From Curtobacterium herbarum (GTDB lineage Bacteria > Actinomycetota > Actinomycetes > Actinomycetales > Microbacteriaceae), in NCBI RefSeq assembly GCF_016907335.1, contig NZ_JAFBBT010000001.1, positions 744,001 to 808,000 of the forward strand: 64,000 bases of DNA, read 5' to 3'. A program made the position numbers and the translations under genes. This document shows positions 1 through 8,779 of the stretch, one piece after another. Numbering within the stretch: position 1 is the first letter of the stretch; each line of letters opens with the position of its first letter. The notes below the pieces were generated by a model. It saw nothing but the letters and a program-made list of their open reading frames with translations. It searched no databases and was not told the origin of the DNA.

Positions 1-849
1 GTCGTCGAAGCCGACAACGGACAGGTCCTGCGGCACGCGGAGCCCGAGTTCGCCGGCGACCTGCAGCACCCCGATCGCCGAGCTGTCGTTCGCCGCGAAC
101 ACCGCGGTCGGTCGGTCGTGGCGGGAGAGCAGTTCGCGGGCGACCTCGGCGGTGGCGGCGGTCTGGTAGTCGCCGACGCGGACCAGGTCGGGGTCGAACG
201 GGATGCCGGCGGCCTCGAGGGACCGGCGGTACCCGAGCTCGCGCAGTTCCGCCGAGGCCAGGTCGGCACGTCCGCGGATGTGCGCGATCCGGCGGTGTCC
301 GAGGGCGATGAGGTGTTCGGTCGCGGCCCGCGCCCCGCCGACGTTGTCGGAGTCGATCGCGGCGTGGCCCTCGGGCCCGGTGTGCGGGTCGATCGACACG
401 ACGGGGATCGGGGTGCTCGCCATCAGGGTGGTGGGGGTGACGACGATCGCGCCGTCGATCAGGGTGCCCGCCAGTCGGGAGAGTGAGCGACGCTCCCAGC
501 CGGGGCGTGCCTCACCGCTGACGAGTCCGGCGTACGCGAGCAGCTCGTACCCGGTGCCGTCGGCGGCGGACGAGATGCCCGTGAGCAACTCGGTCGAGAA
601 CGGCTCGAACTCGGTGACCAGGATGCCGATCACGTCGGTGCGGCTGCGGCGGAGACTGCGGGCGACCAGGGAGCTCTCGTACCCGAGCGACTCGATCACC
701 GCGAGCACGCGTTGTGAGGTGGCGGCGGCGACACCGTCGCGTCCGTTGATGACCTTCGAGACGGTCGGGACGGAGACACCGGCGGCCCGCGCGACATCGC
801 TGATGGTGGTCCGCCCCCGCAGGGGAGCCGGACGGGCGATGGCATCCAC
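1..849 (-). CDS. LacI-family transcriptional regulator (3' end outside window)
   Basis: The visible 283 codons run off the left edge, so the C-terminus is missing. The protein opens with a LacI helix-turn-helix (TISDVARAAGVSVPTVSKVI, about residues 15-35), followed by a periplasmic-binding-protein-like sensor domain; the last visible residues VVGFDD are the typical motif of the second half of that domain. I chose the GTG at 849, because no in-frame ATG precedes the HTH. It is transcribed away from the sugar ABC operon that starts at 1004, so it is most likely its local sugar-responsive repressor, acting on the operator-like repeats at 900-922. Family assignment is secure; the effector sugar is not visible. 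Confidence 0.93.
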   Translation of the reverse strand, partial: MDAIARPAPLRGRTTISDVARAAGVSVPTVSKVINGRDGVAAATSQRVLAVIESLGYESSLVARSLRRSRTDVIGILVTEFEPFSTELLTGISSAADGTGYELLAYAGLVSGEARPGWERRSLSRLAGTLIDGAIVVTPTTLMASTPIPVVSIDPHTGPEGHAAIDSDNVGGARAATEHLIALGHRRIAHIRGRADLASAELRELGYRRSLEAAGIPFDPDLVRVGDYQTAATAEVARELLSRHDRPTAVFAANDSSAIGVLQVAGELGLRVPQDLSVVGFDD

Positions 850-899
850 GTCGACACCGTACCCCGCGCCGGGCCGCTGAGCCGCGGACCGCCACGCAC

Positions 900-950
900 C
901 GAAATCGTTATCGAAATCGATTGACAAGCCGAAAGAGCGCCAGGCATGCT
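900..950 (+). promoter_or_regulatory. Promoter and LacI-type operator of the sugar ABC/GH3 operon
   Basis: A good -35 (TTGACA, 921-926) precedes a -10-like CATGCT (945-950) with an 18-nt spacer. Directly upstream and overlapping the -35, CGAAATCG occurs twice (900-907 and 912-919), and AATCG (903-907) forms an inverted repeat with CGATT (918-922). Overlap of a palindrome with the -35 beside a divergent lacI-type gene is what a LacI-family operator would look like. The operator assignment is inference. Confidence 0.6.
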
Positions 951-1003
951 CTCCGTGCGGCCTCGCGGTCGCATGTCAACGACGACTACCGAGGGATTCC
1001 ACA

Positions 1004-2305
1004 ATGACGAGGAAGAACAGGTTCGCGGCGGCAATCGCCATCGCAGCCGGCACCGCACTGCTCGCCACGGGCTGCTCGAGCGGCGGATCCGCCGACGACG
1101 GCAACGGCAACGGCAAGGTCACGATGACCTTCTGGCACAACTCCACCACCGGACCGGGCAAGGCCTACTGGGCCGACACGGTCAAGGCGTTCGAGAAGAA
1201 GAACCCGAACGTCACGATCAAGATCCAGGCCATCCAGAACGAGGACCTGGACGGCAAGCTCCAGACCGCGCTGAACTCCGGTGACGGCCCCGACGTCTTC
1301 CTGCAGCGCGGTGGCGGCAAGCTCAACGCCATGATCAACGCCGGGCAGCTGCTCGACATCAAGGACTCGATCAGCGCCGACGCGAAGAAGTCGATCAGCG
1401 CCGGCACGTTCTCGGGCTACGACGCGAAGGACGGCACCTACGCCATGCCCGTCGCCGTGCTCCCCGAGGGCATCTGGTACTCGAAGGACCTCTTCGAGAA
1501 GGCCGGCATCTCGGGTACCCCCACCACGATGGACGAGCTCAACGACGACATCAGCAAGCTCAAGGACGCCGGGGTCGACCCGGTCGCCGTCGGTGCGAAG
1601 GACGCCTGGCCGGCCGCGCACTGGTACTACAACTTCGCCCTCCGCGCCTGCAGCGAGAAGACCCTGACCGGTGCCGCGAAGTCGCTGAAGTTCGACAACG
1701 CCTGCTGGGCCAAGGCCGGCAAGGACCTCGAGGCCTTCAACGACACCAAGCCGTTCAACGACGGCTTCCTCACCACCGCAGCCCAGCAGGGTGCCGGCAG
1801 CTCCGCCGGTCTCCTCGCCAACCACAAGGCGGCCATGGAACTCATGGGCGCGTGGGACCCGGGCGTGATCTCCTCCCTGACCCCGGACGCCAAGCCGCTG
1901 CCGGACCTCGGCTGGTTCCCGTTCCCCGCTGTGTCCGGCGGCAAGGGTGACGCCAAGTCGATGATGGGTGGTGTCGACGGCTACTCCTGCACCGCGAAGG
2001 CCCCGAAGAAGGCCTGCACCGACTTCCTCAACTTCATCGTGCAGAAGGACAACCAGGAGGGCTACTACAAGGCCTTCCAGGCGATCCCCGTCAACCAGGA
2101 CGCCCAGTCCGTCGTGTCGGAGTCGTACCTGAAGACGGCGCTCGCCGCGTACAAGGACGCCCCCTTCGTGTCGCAGTACCTCGACACCCTCTACGGCCAG
2201 AACGTCGGCAACGCGCTGAACACCAGCGTCGTGGACGTCCTCGCCGGCAAGGGCAACGCCAAGGACATCGTCACCGCCACCAACCAGGCTGCGGCCAAGG
2301 GCTGA
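1004..2305 (+). CDS. Sugar ABC transporter substrate-binding lipoprotein
   Basis: This 433-residue extracellular solute-binding protein of the family-1 (maltose/oligosaccharide) type has a lipoprotein signal: positive N-terminus, hydrophobic stretch and lipobox LATGC with Cys at residue 24. The mature part has the usual opening of the family (VTMTFWHNSTTGPG) and aromatic-rich sugar-binding loops. An SD-like GAGGG (991-995) lies 8 nt before the ATG. Two permease genes and a GH3 glycosidase follow with 0-2 nt gaps or overlaps, so it is the capture component of an oligosaccharide importer whose cargo is cut inside the cell. No ATPase gene is present, so a shared MsiK-like ATPase encoded elsewhere is likely, as is common in actinobacteria (inference). 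Confidence 0.93.
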   Translation: MTRKNRFAAAIAIAAGTALLATGCSSGGSADDGNGNGKVTMTFWHNSTTGPGKAYWADTVKAFEKKNPNVTIKIQAIQNEDLDGKLQTALNSGDGPDVFLQRGGGKLNAMINAGQLLDIKDSISADAKKSISAGTFSGYDAKDGTYAMPVAVLPEGIWYSKDLFEKAGISGTPTTMDELNDDISKLKDAGVDPVAVGAKDAWPAAHWYYNFALRACSEKTLTGAAKSLKFDNACWAKAGKDLEAFNDTKPFNDGFLTTAAQQGAGSSAGLLANHKAAMELMGAWDPGVISSLTPDAKPLPDLGWFPFPAVSGGKGDAKSMMGGVDGYSCTAKAPKKACTDFLNFIVQKDNQEGYYKAFQAIPVNQDAQSVVSESYLKTALAAYKDAPFVSQYLDTLYGQNVGNALNTSVVDVLAGKGNAKDIVTATNQAAAKG

Positions 2306-2307
2306 CC

Positions 2308-3339
2308 ATGACCCTCGACACCTCGCTCGGCACGGACCCGGCCACCGGGTCGGACCGCGGCGCGGGGTCCACGCAGGCAGGGCGCGGTGCCTCCACGGCA
2401 CCGCGCCCCGCCGGGCGTCGGCCCGCCAAGCGGCTCGCGGACTGGCGGCAGCGCGCGGAGATCGCCGTCCTCGCCGGACCCGCCGTGATCGTCTTCGTCA
2501 CGTTCGTGATCCTGCCCGTGGCCATGGCCGCGTACTACGGGTTCTTCAAGTGGCAGGGCTACGGCCCGCCCACCGACTTCGTCGGCCTGCAGAACTACGT
2601 CATCATCTTCCAGGACCAGGCCTTCCGGTCGGTCCTCATGCACAACGGTTTCATCGTCGTCCTGTCGCTGGTGCTGCAGGGCCCGATCGCCATCGTCCTC
2701 GCGCTGCTGCTCAACCAGAAGATGCACGGCCGCGGTCTCATCCGCGTCCTGGTCTTCGTGCCGTACGTGATCTCCGAGGTCATCGTCGGCACCGGCTGGA
2801 GCCTGCTGCTGCAGTCGAACGGCGCCGTGAACGACCTGCTCCAGGGCATCGGCCTCGGTGGCCTCCGCGCAGACTGGTTGTCCAACCCGGACATCGCCAT
2901 CTGGACGCTGCTCGTGATCATCTCGTGGAAGTACATCGGCTTCGCGGTGATCCTGTTCCTCGCCGGCCTGCAGAGCATCCCCGAAGAACTGTTCGAGGCC
3001 GCCGCGATCGACGGCGCCGGTTACTGGCAGATCCAGCGGCGCATCACCCTGCCGCTGCTCGGGCCGACGATCCGCATCTGGGCGTTCCTGTCGATCATCG
3101 GGTCGCTGCAGCTGTTCGACCTCGTCTACATCATCTGGGGGCAGTACATCGCCTCCACCGCAGGCACGTCGACCATGGCGACCTACATGGTGGCGAACGG
3201 CCGTACTTCCGGGAACTACGGGTTCGGCAGCGCCGTCGCCGTCGTGATGTTCATCATCTCCCTGGCCGTCGCGCTCATCTACCAACGATTCGTGCTCCGC
3301 CGGGACACCGCGGGCGCGATCACCGAAGGGAAGAAGTGA
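2308..3339 (+). CDS. Sugar ABC transporter permease (MalF/LacF type)
   Basis: A 343-residue inner-membrane permease of the binding-protein-dependent family with about six membrane segments. The cytoplasmic EAA loop, which contacts the ATPase, reads EELFEAAAIDGAGYWQIQRR near residues 229-248. The N-terminal 45 residues are a hydrophilic, Gly/Pro/Arg-rich extension common in actinobacterial MalF-type proteins. It begins 2 nt after the binding-protein stop and its TGA shares one base with the ATG of the second permease, so the three are translated from one message. It forms the channel as a heterodimer with the next gene product. Confidence 0.93.
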   Translation: MTLDTSLGTDPATGSDRGAGSTQAGRGASTAPRPAGRRPAKRLADWRQRAEIAVLAGPAVIVFVTFVILPVAMAAYYGFFKWQGYGPPTDFVGLQNYVIIFQDQAFRSVLMHNGFIVVLSLVLQGPIAIVLALLLNQKMHGRGLIRVLVFVPYVISEVIVGTGWSLLLQSNGAVNDLLQGIGLGGLRADWLSNPDIAIWTLLVIISWKYIGFAVILFLAGLQSIPEELFEAAAIDGAGYWQIQRRITLPLLGPTIRIWAFLSIIGSLQLFDLVYIIWGQYIASTAGTSTMATYMVANGRTSGNYGFGSAVAVVMFIISLAVALIYQRFVLRRDTAGAITEGKK

Positions 3340-4220
3340 TGGCCACCACGAGCATCGTCGCCCCCGGGCGCCGTGCGACGCGTGCACGCCGGTCGAGTGC
3401 GGCCATCGGTCGCGCCAACCCGCTCACCTACGTCGTGGCGATCCTGTTCGTCGCCGCGAACCTCGCCCCGGTGCTGTACATCGTGCTGGGCGGCTTCCGC
3501 ACGAACTCGCAGATCACCACGAGCCCCGCCGGTCTGCCGGCACCGTTCGAACTGGGCAACTACGGCTCGGTCCTCAGCAGCTCGATCTTCTGGCGGGAGC
3601 TCGGTAACTCGGCGGTCAGCGCGATCGCGACGACCGTCGGTGTCGTCGTGCTCGGCCTGATGGTCAGCTACATCCTGGCCCGCTACCGGTTCGCCGGCCG
3701 CGGTGCCCTCTACGCGCTGTTCGCCGCCGGCCTGATGTTCCCGATCACCGTCGCGATCACCCCGCTGTACCTGCTCATCAAGGACCTCGGTCTGACGGAC
3801 AGCCTGGCCGGTGTGATCCTGCCGCAGATCGCCTTCGCCCTGCCGACGACGGTCATCATCCTGGTGCCGTTCCTCCGCGCGATCCCCGACGAGCTCGAGG
3901 AAGCGGCGTCCATCGACGGCGCCAGCCGCCTCGGGTTCTTCTTCCGGATGATCGTGCCGCTGTCCCTGCCCGGTGTCGTCACGGTCGGGATCCTGGCGTT
4001 CATCGCCAGCTGGAACAGCTACATCCTGCCGCTGTTCATCCTTAACAACGAGGGCAGCTACACGCTGCCGCTCGGTGTGCAGGCGTTCTCATCGCAGTAC
4101 TCCGTCGACACCGCGAAGGTGCTGGCGTTCACGTCGATGTCGATGATCCCCGCGCTGGTCTTCTTCACGATCTTCCAGCGCCGGATCGTCGGCGGTCTCA
4201 CCGGGGCGGTCAAGGGATGA
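3339..4220 (+). CDS. Sugar ABC transporter permease (MalG/LacG type)
   Basis: A 293-residue second permease. It has six predicted membrane segments and the EAA loop DELEEAASIDGASRLGFFFR around residues 184-203. Start ATG at 3339 overlaps the preceding stop by one base; the end overlaps the GH3 gene by ATGA (4217-4220). An open frame continues upstream of 3339, but that stretch is the shadow of the first permease, not coding. The tight overlaps argue for translational coupling and a fixed 1:1 pairing with the first permease. Confidence 0.93.
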   Translation: MATTSIVAPGRRATRARRSSAAIGRANPLTYVVAILFVAANLAPVLYIVLGGFRTNSQITTSPAGLPAPFELGNYGSVLSSSIFWRELGNSAVSAIATTVGVVVLGLMVSYILARYRFAGRGALYALFAAGLMFPITVAITPLYLLIKDLGLTDSLAGVILPQIAFALPTTVIILVPFLRAIPDELEEAASIDGASRLGFFFRMIVPLSLPGVVTVGILAFIASWNSYILPLFILNNEGSYTLPLGVQAFSSQYSVDTAKVLAFTSMSMIPALVFFTIFQRRIVGGLTGAVKG

Positions 4221-6670
4221 CGATCACCAACGAACCCCGGCAGGTCGACACGGTCCGCACCGACCTGTCGGACCCGGCCACGGGCCTCCCGGCCGTCCCC
4301 GAGGTGAGCGACCGCGTCCGCGACCTGCTCGCCCGGATGACGCTCGAGGAGAAGACGGCGCAGATCGTCGGCTACTGGCTCGACCAGAACGGCGTCGTCG
4401 CGCCCATGCAGGGCGAGATGGCGGCCGCGCAGGACGACCGGGCCACGTTGCCCGACGTGACCCGCGACGGCATCGGGCACTACACCCGCGTGTACGGCAC
4501 CCGCCCGGTCGACGCCGAGGAGCGGGCCGCCTGGCTCTGGCAGGAGCAGCGTCGCCTGAAGCGGGAGACGCGGCTCGGCATCCCCGCGCTCGTGCACGAG
4601 GAGTGCCTCACCGGACTGGCCGCCTGGAAGGCCGCGACCTTCCCGACCCCGCTCGCGTGGGGCGCCTCGTTCGACCCGGAACTCGTTGAGCAGGTCGGCC
4701 GTGCGATCGGCGACTCGATGCGCGAACTCGGCATCCACCAGGGGCTCGCCCCGGTGCTCGACGTCGTCCGCGACCCCCGCTGGGGCCGCGTCGACGAGTG
4801 CATCGGTGAGGACCCGTACCTGGTCGGCACGGTCGGCACCGCGTACGTCCGCGGCCTGCAGGACGCCGGCGTGCACGCCACACTGAAGCACTTCCTCGGC
4901 TACTCGGCATCCCGCGCCGGACGCAACCACGCGCCCGTCTCCGCCGGGCCGCGCGAGATCCGCGACGTGTTCCTGCCGCCGTTCGAGATGGCACTGCTCG
5001 ACGGCGGCGCCCGCTCGGTGATGAACTCGTACACCGAGACCGACGGCGTCCCGATGGCCGCCAACCCCGAGTACCTGACGACCGTGCTGCGTGAACAGCT
5101 CGGCTTCGACGGCACCGTCGTCGCGGACTACTTCGCGATCGCGTTCCTCGAGGTCATGCACGCCGTCGCCGCCGACCGCGGGGAAGCGGCGGCGCTCGCC
5201 CTCGAGGCCGGCATCGACATCGAGCTGCCCACCGGCGACGCGTACCTGCAGCCCCTGCTGGAGCGCGTGCGGTCCGGCCAGCTCGACGAGGCGTACGTCG
5301 ACCGAGCGGTCCTCCGTGCGCTCGCGCAGAAGGAGGCCCTGGGCCTGCTCGACCCCGAGGCGTACGAGGACGAACCGCCCACCGGCGTCGACCTCGACTC
5401 AACGCGGCACCAGGCGCTCGCCCGGCGTCTCGCCGAGGAGTCGATCGTGCTGCTCGGCAACGACGGGGTCCTGCCGGTCCGGCAGACCCCCGGCACCGTC
5501 GCCGTGATCGGCCCGAACGCCGACCGCGCCGAGGCGCTGCAGGGCTGTTACTCGTTCGCGAACCACGTCCTCGCCGCCCACCCCGGACTGCCGCTCGGGT
5601 TCTCGATCCCGACGGTCGCCGAGGCGCTGACCGACGCGTTCGCCGGCGCGTCGGTCCGGGTCGTCGAGGGCTGCACGGTCGAGGGGGAGGACCGGACCGG
5701 CATCGCCGACGCCGTCGCCGCCGCGATGGCGGCCGAGCTCGCCGTCGTCGTCGTCGGCGACCAGGCGGGCCTGTTCGGCCGCGGCACCGTCGGCGAGGGC
5801 AACGACTCCGAGTCGCTCGACCTGCCCGGCGTGCAGCGCGACCTGGTGGAGGCCGTGGTCGCCACCGGCACGCCGGTCGTCCTGGTGCTCCTCACCGGCC
5901 GGCCGTACGCCGTCGGCTGGGCGCTCGACGGGGAAGGGCCGCGGCCCGCCGCCGTCCTGCAGGCGTTCTTCCCCGGTGAGGGCGGCGGTCTCGCGATCGC
6001 CGACGTCGTCACCGGTCGGGTGAACCCCTCCGGTCGGCTGCCGGTGTCGCTGCCCCGGTCCGCCGGTGCGCAGCCGTACTCGTACCTGCACCCCGCCCTG
6101 GGCGGCCCGTCCGACGTCACCGCGACCGACTCCACGCCGGTCCGGCCGTTCGGCTTCGGCCTGTCCTACGCCTCGTTCGACCACACGGACCTGGTCGTCG
6201 ACGACGCGGTCCGTGCCGGTTCGGCGTTCACCGCCAGCATCACGGTGACGAACACCGGCTCGGTCGCCGGCGCCCACGTCGTGCAGCTGTTCGGGCACGA
6301 CGTCGCCGGGTCGGTCACCCGCCCGGTCGTGCAGCTGCTCGGCTACGCCCGCGTCGAACTCGACGCCGGCGCCTCCGTCCGGCTCGCCTTCACCGTCCCC
6401 ACCACCCGCCTGGCGTTCAGCGACCGGCGCATGGTCCGGATCGTGGAACCCGGTGACGTGGAGGTCTGGGTCGGCTCGCACGCGGCGGCCTCGGCCTCCG
6501 TGGCGGACGCCGACACCGCGACCGGAGGCGTCATCGTCAACGAGCGCGCCACCGCGCCCCGGGTCCTGCCCGGCACCGCGACACCGCGCGCGGTCCTCGC
6601 GGTCGAGGGACCGGTGCACGAGGTCACCACCCGCGACGCGCGACTCGTCACGTGGGAGATCGTCGGCTGA
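4217..6670 (+). CDS. Glycoside hydrolase family 3 (beta-glucosidase / beta-xylosidase type)
   Basis: An 817-residue cytoplasmic enzyme (no signal peptide) with the three standard GH3 parts: the TIM-barrel domain (about 35-370), the alpha/beta sandwich domain (about 400-620) and a C-terminal fibronectin-III-like domain (about 660-770). The catalytic nucleophile is Asp304 in the motif GTVVADYF; the acid/base Glu is expected in the segment GEGNDSESLDLPG. The KHFLGYS motif is also intact. It releases single sugars from the non-reducing end of oligosaccharides brought in by the ABC transporter. Substrate (glucoside, xyloside or other) cannot be read from sequence alone. It is the last gene of the operon, followed by a strong hairpin. 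Confidence 0.92.
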   Translation: MTITNEPRQVDTVRTDLSDPATGLPAVPEVSDRVRDLLARMTLEEKTAQIVGYWLDQNGVVAPMQGEMAAAQDDRATLPDVTRDGIGHYTRVYGTRPVDAEERAAWLWQEQRRLKRETRLGIPALVHEECLTGLAAWKAATFPTPLAWGASFDPELVEQVGRAIGDSMRELGIHQGLAPVLDVVRDPRWGRVDECIGEDPYLVGTVGTAYVRGLQDAGVHATLKHFLGYSASRAGRNHAPVSAGPREIRDVFLPPFEMALLDGGARSVMNSYTETDGVPMAANPEYLTTVLREQLGFDGTVVADYFAIAFLEVMHAVAADRGEAAALALEAGIDIELPTGDAYLQPLLERVRSGQLDEAYVDRAVLRALAQKEALGLLDPEAYEDEPPTGVDLDSTRHQALARRLAEESIVLLGNDGVLPVRQTPGTVAVIGPNADRAEALQGCYSFANHVLAAHPGLPLGFSIPTVAEALTDAFAGASVRVVEGCTVEGEDRTGIADAVAAAMAAELAVVVVGDQAGLFGRGTVGEGNDSESLDLPGVQRDLVEAVVATGTPVVLVLLTGRPYAVGWALDGEGPRPAAVLQAFFPGEGGGLAIADVVTGRVNPSGRLPVSLPRSAGAQPYSYLHPALGGPSDVTATDSTPVRPFGFGLSYASFDHTDLVVDDAVRAGSAFTASITVTNTGSVAGAHVVQLFGHDVAGSVTRPVVQLLGYARVELDAGASVRLAFTVPTTRLAFSDRRMVRIVEPGDVEVWVGSHAAASASVADADTATGGVIVNERATAPRVLPGTATPRAVLAVEGPVHEVTTRDARLVTWEIVG

Positions 6671-6718
6671 CGGGGAACCGGCCGGTGACGGCCAGTCGCG
6701 GGGGAGCGCGACACCGTC

Positions 6719-6760
6719 GGACGGGAGGCCCGTGACCAGCTGGTCACGGGCCTCCCGTCC
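6719..6760 (+). terminator. Intrinsic-terminator-like perfect hairpin after GH3
   Basis: A perfect inverted repeat with 19-nt arms (6719-6737 and 6742-6760) around AGCT. It belongs to the recurring GGACGGGAGGC...GCCTCCCGTCC family seen at several gene ends in this window. No U-tract follows, which is usual for high-GC actinobacteria. Confidence 0.75.
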
Positions 6761-6841
6761 GTCCCGGGGTCGCGTCGCTGACCCGGACCGGTCACGATCG
6801 TCCCTGTCGCTGCGCGCTCCGCGCGGGCTAGGGTGGCGGCG

Positions 6842-8068
6842 ATGAGCAGCGCTGCCGATCACACCCGCACGTCCTGGACCGGACGCCGGGGGCCGTTGCT
6901 GACCCTCAGCCTCATCGTCGGGGTGTCGCCCTTCGCGACCGACATGTACATCCCGGGGCTGCCGGCCATCGCCCGCGACCTCGACGTCTCGACCGCCGCC
7001 GTCCAACTCACCCTCACCGCGTTCCTCGTCGCCTTCGCGGTCGGGCAGATCGTCGTCGGACCGATCAGCGACGGCGTCGGACGGCGCCGGATCCTGCTCG
7101 GCGGGACGGCCCTGTTCGCGGTCGCCGGACTGGTCTGCGCGATCGCCCCGGACATCGTGACCCTGGTCGTGGCGCGCGTGGTGCAGGGCCTCGGCGGCGC
7201 AGCCGGCGCGGTGGCGGGTCGAGCGATGGTCGGCGACGCGGCCACCGGGACGCAGCGCAGCCGGCTGTACTCGACGCTCGCGGTCGTCAACTCGGTCGGG
7301 CCCGTCGTCGCACCGCTCGCCGGGGGCGTCGTGCTGTCGTTCTCGACCTGGCGCGGTGCGTTCGTCGTGCTCGCGGTCCTCGGCGCCGTCCTCACGATCG
7401 CCGCAGCACGCCTGCTGCCGGAGACCCTGACCGAGCCGACCCCCGGTGGCCGGTCGCCCCGGGCCGTGCTCGGACGGATGGCGGAGTTGCTGCGCATCCC
7501 ACGGTTCCGCTGGTACCTCGTCACCGGGTGCTGCGGGACCATCGGCTTCTTCTCGTACATCGCCACCTCGTCCTTCGTGTTCCAGCAGCAGTACGGCTTC
7601 GGCGAGGGGCTCTACACGCTCGTCTTCGCCTCGAACGCGTCGTGCATGATCGTGTCGACCCTGGTGTTCCGGCAGCTCGTCGGCCGCGTCGCCGAGGACC
7701 GGCTCTACACGATCGGCCTCGCCGTCGGCACCGCGGGGTCGGTGCTCGTCCTGCTCGGCGCGGTCAGCGGGGCCGGGCCAGCCGTGGTCTGGCCAGCGCT
7801 CGCTCTCGTCACCGCCGCGTGGGGCTGGGTGATCCCCGGGTCGATCACGCTGACGCAGGCGCTCGGCCACCGGCACCCCGGGACCGCCTCGGCGCTGGCC
7901 GGTGGGCTGACGTTCGGGCTGGGCGGGTTGGCGACGCCGCTCGCCGGAGCGCTCGGCGGCACCGCGACGGCGATGGGCGGGATGATGGCGGGGTTCATCG
8001 CGCTCGGGCTGGTCGTGCAGGTCTGGGCATCGGCGCGTGACCGGCGGCGGGTGGTCGGCTCGCGGTGA
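6842..8068 (+). CDS. MFS transporter, Bcr/CflA drug-resistance type
   Basis: About 408 residues with 12 predicted membrane segments. The N-terminal PFATDMYIPGLP and the loop-2/3 motif GPISDGVGRRRILLGG are characteristic of the Bcr/CflA (DHA1) exporters that pump drugs or small metabolites out by proton antiport. Start chosen at ATG 6842: TAGGGT (6829-6834) lies 7 nt upstream, a leaderless start; the in-frame GTG at 6833 would lie inside that box. The 3' end runs straight into a 17-bp tandem repeat. Substrate unknown. Confidence 0.88.
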   Translation: MSSAADHTRTSWTGRRGPLLTLSLIVGVSPFATDMYIPGLPAIARDLDVSTAAVQLTLTAFLVAFAVGQIVVGPISDGVGRRRILLGGTALFAVAGLVCAIAPDIVTLVVARVVQGLGGAAGAVAGRAMVGDAATGTQRSRLYSTLAVVNSVGPVVAPLAGGVVLSFSTWRGAFVVLAVLGAVLTIAAARLLPETLTEPTPGGRSPRAVLGRMAELLRIPRFRWYLVTGCCGTIGFFSYIATSSFVFQQQYGFGEGLYTLVFASNASCMIVSTLVFRQLVGRVAEDRLYTIGLAVGTAGSVLVLLGAVSGAGPAVVWPALALVTAAWGWVIPGSITLTQALGHRHPGTASALAGGLTFGLGGLATPLAGALGGTATAMGGMMAGFIALGLVVQVWASARDRRRVVGSR

Positions 8069-8069
8069 A

Positions 8070-8130
8070 CGCCGCGTCGCGGTGGACGCCGCGTCGCGGT
8101 GGACGCCGCGTCGCGGTGGACGCCGCGTCG
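8070..8130. repeat. 17-bp tandem repeat, about 3.6 copies
   Basis: Units start at 8070, 8087, 8104 and 8121, each reading CGCCGCGTCGCGGTGGA (the last is cut short). The array begins two bases after the stop codon of the MFS gene, and the stop itself (GGTGAAC) looks like a variant of the repeat unit GGTGGAC. It lies between the MFS gene and the YbaK-like gene. Confidence 0.85.
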
Positions 8131-8181
8131 TCCGGCTTCCTGCTGACACGTCGTCGTGGTGGGCGTCCCTAGGGTGGAGCG

Positions 8182-8769
8182 ATGCCGACGTTGAACCGCA
8201 TGCCCGTCCTGCTCGCCACCGGCTCGATCGCCATCCCCGTCGCGGAGGCCCTGGTCGCCCTGCCCGCCGGCGTGGTGCAGCGGATCGAGGCGTCGCCGAT
8301 CGACCCGGACCTGGCGGACACGGCAGCCTTCTCCGAGGCGTACGGCTTCCCGGTGTCCGGCGGCGCGAACTGCATCGTCGTCGCGGGCAAGCGTGGAGAC
8401 ACCGTGACGTACGCCGCATGCGTGGTGCTCGCGTCGACGAAGCTCGACGTCAACCGCACCGTCAAGGGGCTGCTCGGTGCTCGGAAGGTCAGCTTCGCGC
8501 CGATGGACGACGCCGTCGAGCGCACCCGGATGGAGTACGGCGGCATCACGCCGATCGGGCTGCCGGCGGACTGGGCGGTGTACGTCGACTCCCGGGTGCT
8601 CGAGGTGCCCGAGGTCGTCATCGGTGCGGGTGTCCGCGGGGCGAAGCTGCTCCTGCCGGGTGCGGTGCTCGCCGAACTGCCGCGGGTCGAGGTCGTCACG
8701 GGGCTGGCGGTCGAGCCCGACGGGCCGGTTGCTGCGGCTGACGCTGCCGCCGACGGGCCGTCGGACTGA
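8182..8769 (+). CDS. YbaK/EbsC-family aminoacyl-tRNA deacylase-like protein
   Basis: A 195-residue protein matching the YbaK / ProX-like editing family, which hydrolyses mischarged aminoacyl-tRNA in trans. Diagnostic stretches are the lysine-containing central region, KGLLGARKVSFAPMDDAVE and the GGITPIGLP loop that shapes the active site. The C-terminal 20 residues are Ala/Asp-rich and look disordered. Start ATG 8182 is 6 nt after TAGGGT (8170-8175), a leaderless start. It stands alone between a drug exporter and a convergent VOC gene. Which amino acid it removes is not visible. Confidence 0.85.
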   Translation: MPTLNRMPVLLATGSIAIPVAEALVALPAGVVQRIEASPIDPDLADTAAFSEAYGFPVSGGANCIVVAGKRGDTVTYAACVVLASTKLDVNRTVKGLLGARKVSFAPMDDAVERTRMEYGGITPIGLPADWAVYVDSRVLEVPEVVIGAGVRGAKLLLPGAVLAELPRVEVVTGLAVEPDGPVAAADAAADGPSD

Positions 8770-8779
8770 CCGGAGCAGG

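Noticed and set aside
8070..8130. Possible CRISPR array
   Set aside because: Units are contiguous 17-bp tandem repeats with no spacers, and no cas genes are present in the window.
5399..8419. 1006-residue minus-strand open frame
   Set aside because: Antisense to the GH3 and MFS genes; Arg/Gly/Asp-rich without any domain, a by-product of high-GC codon bias.
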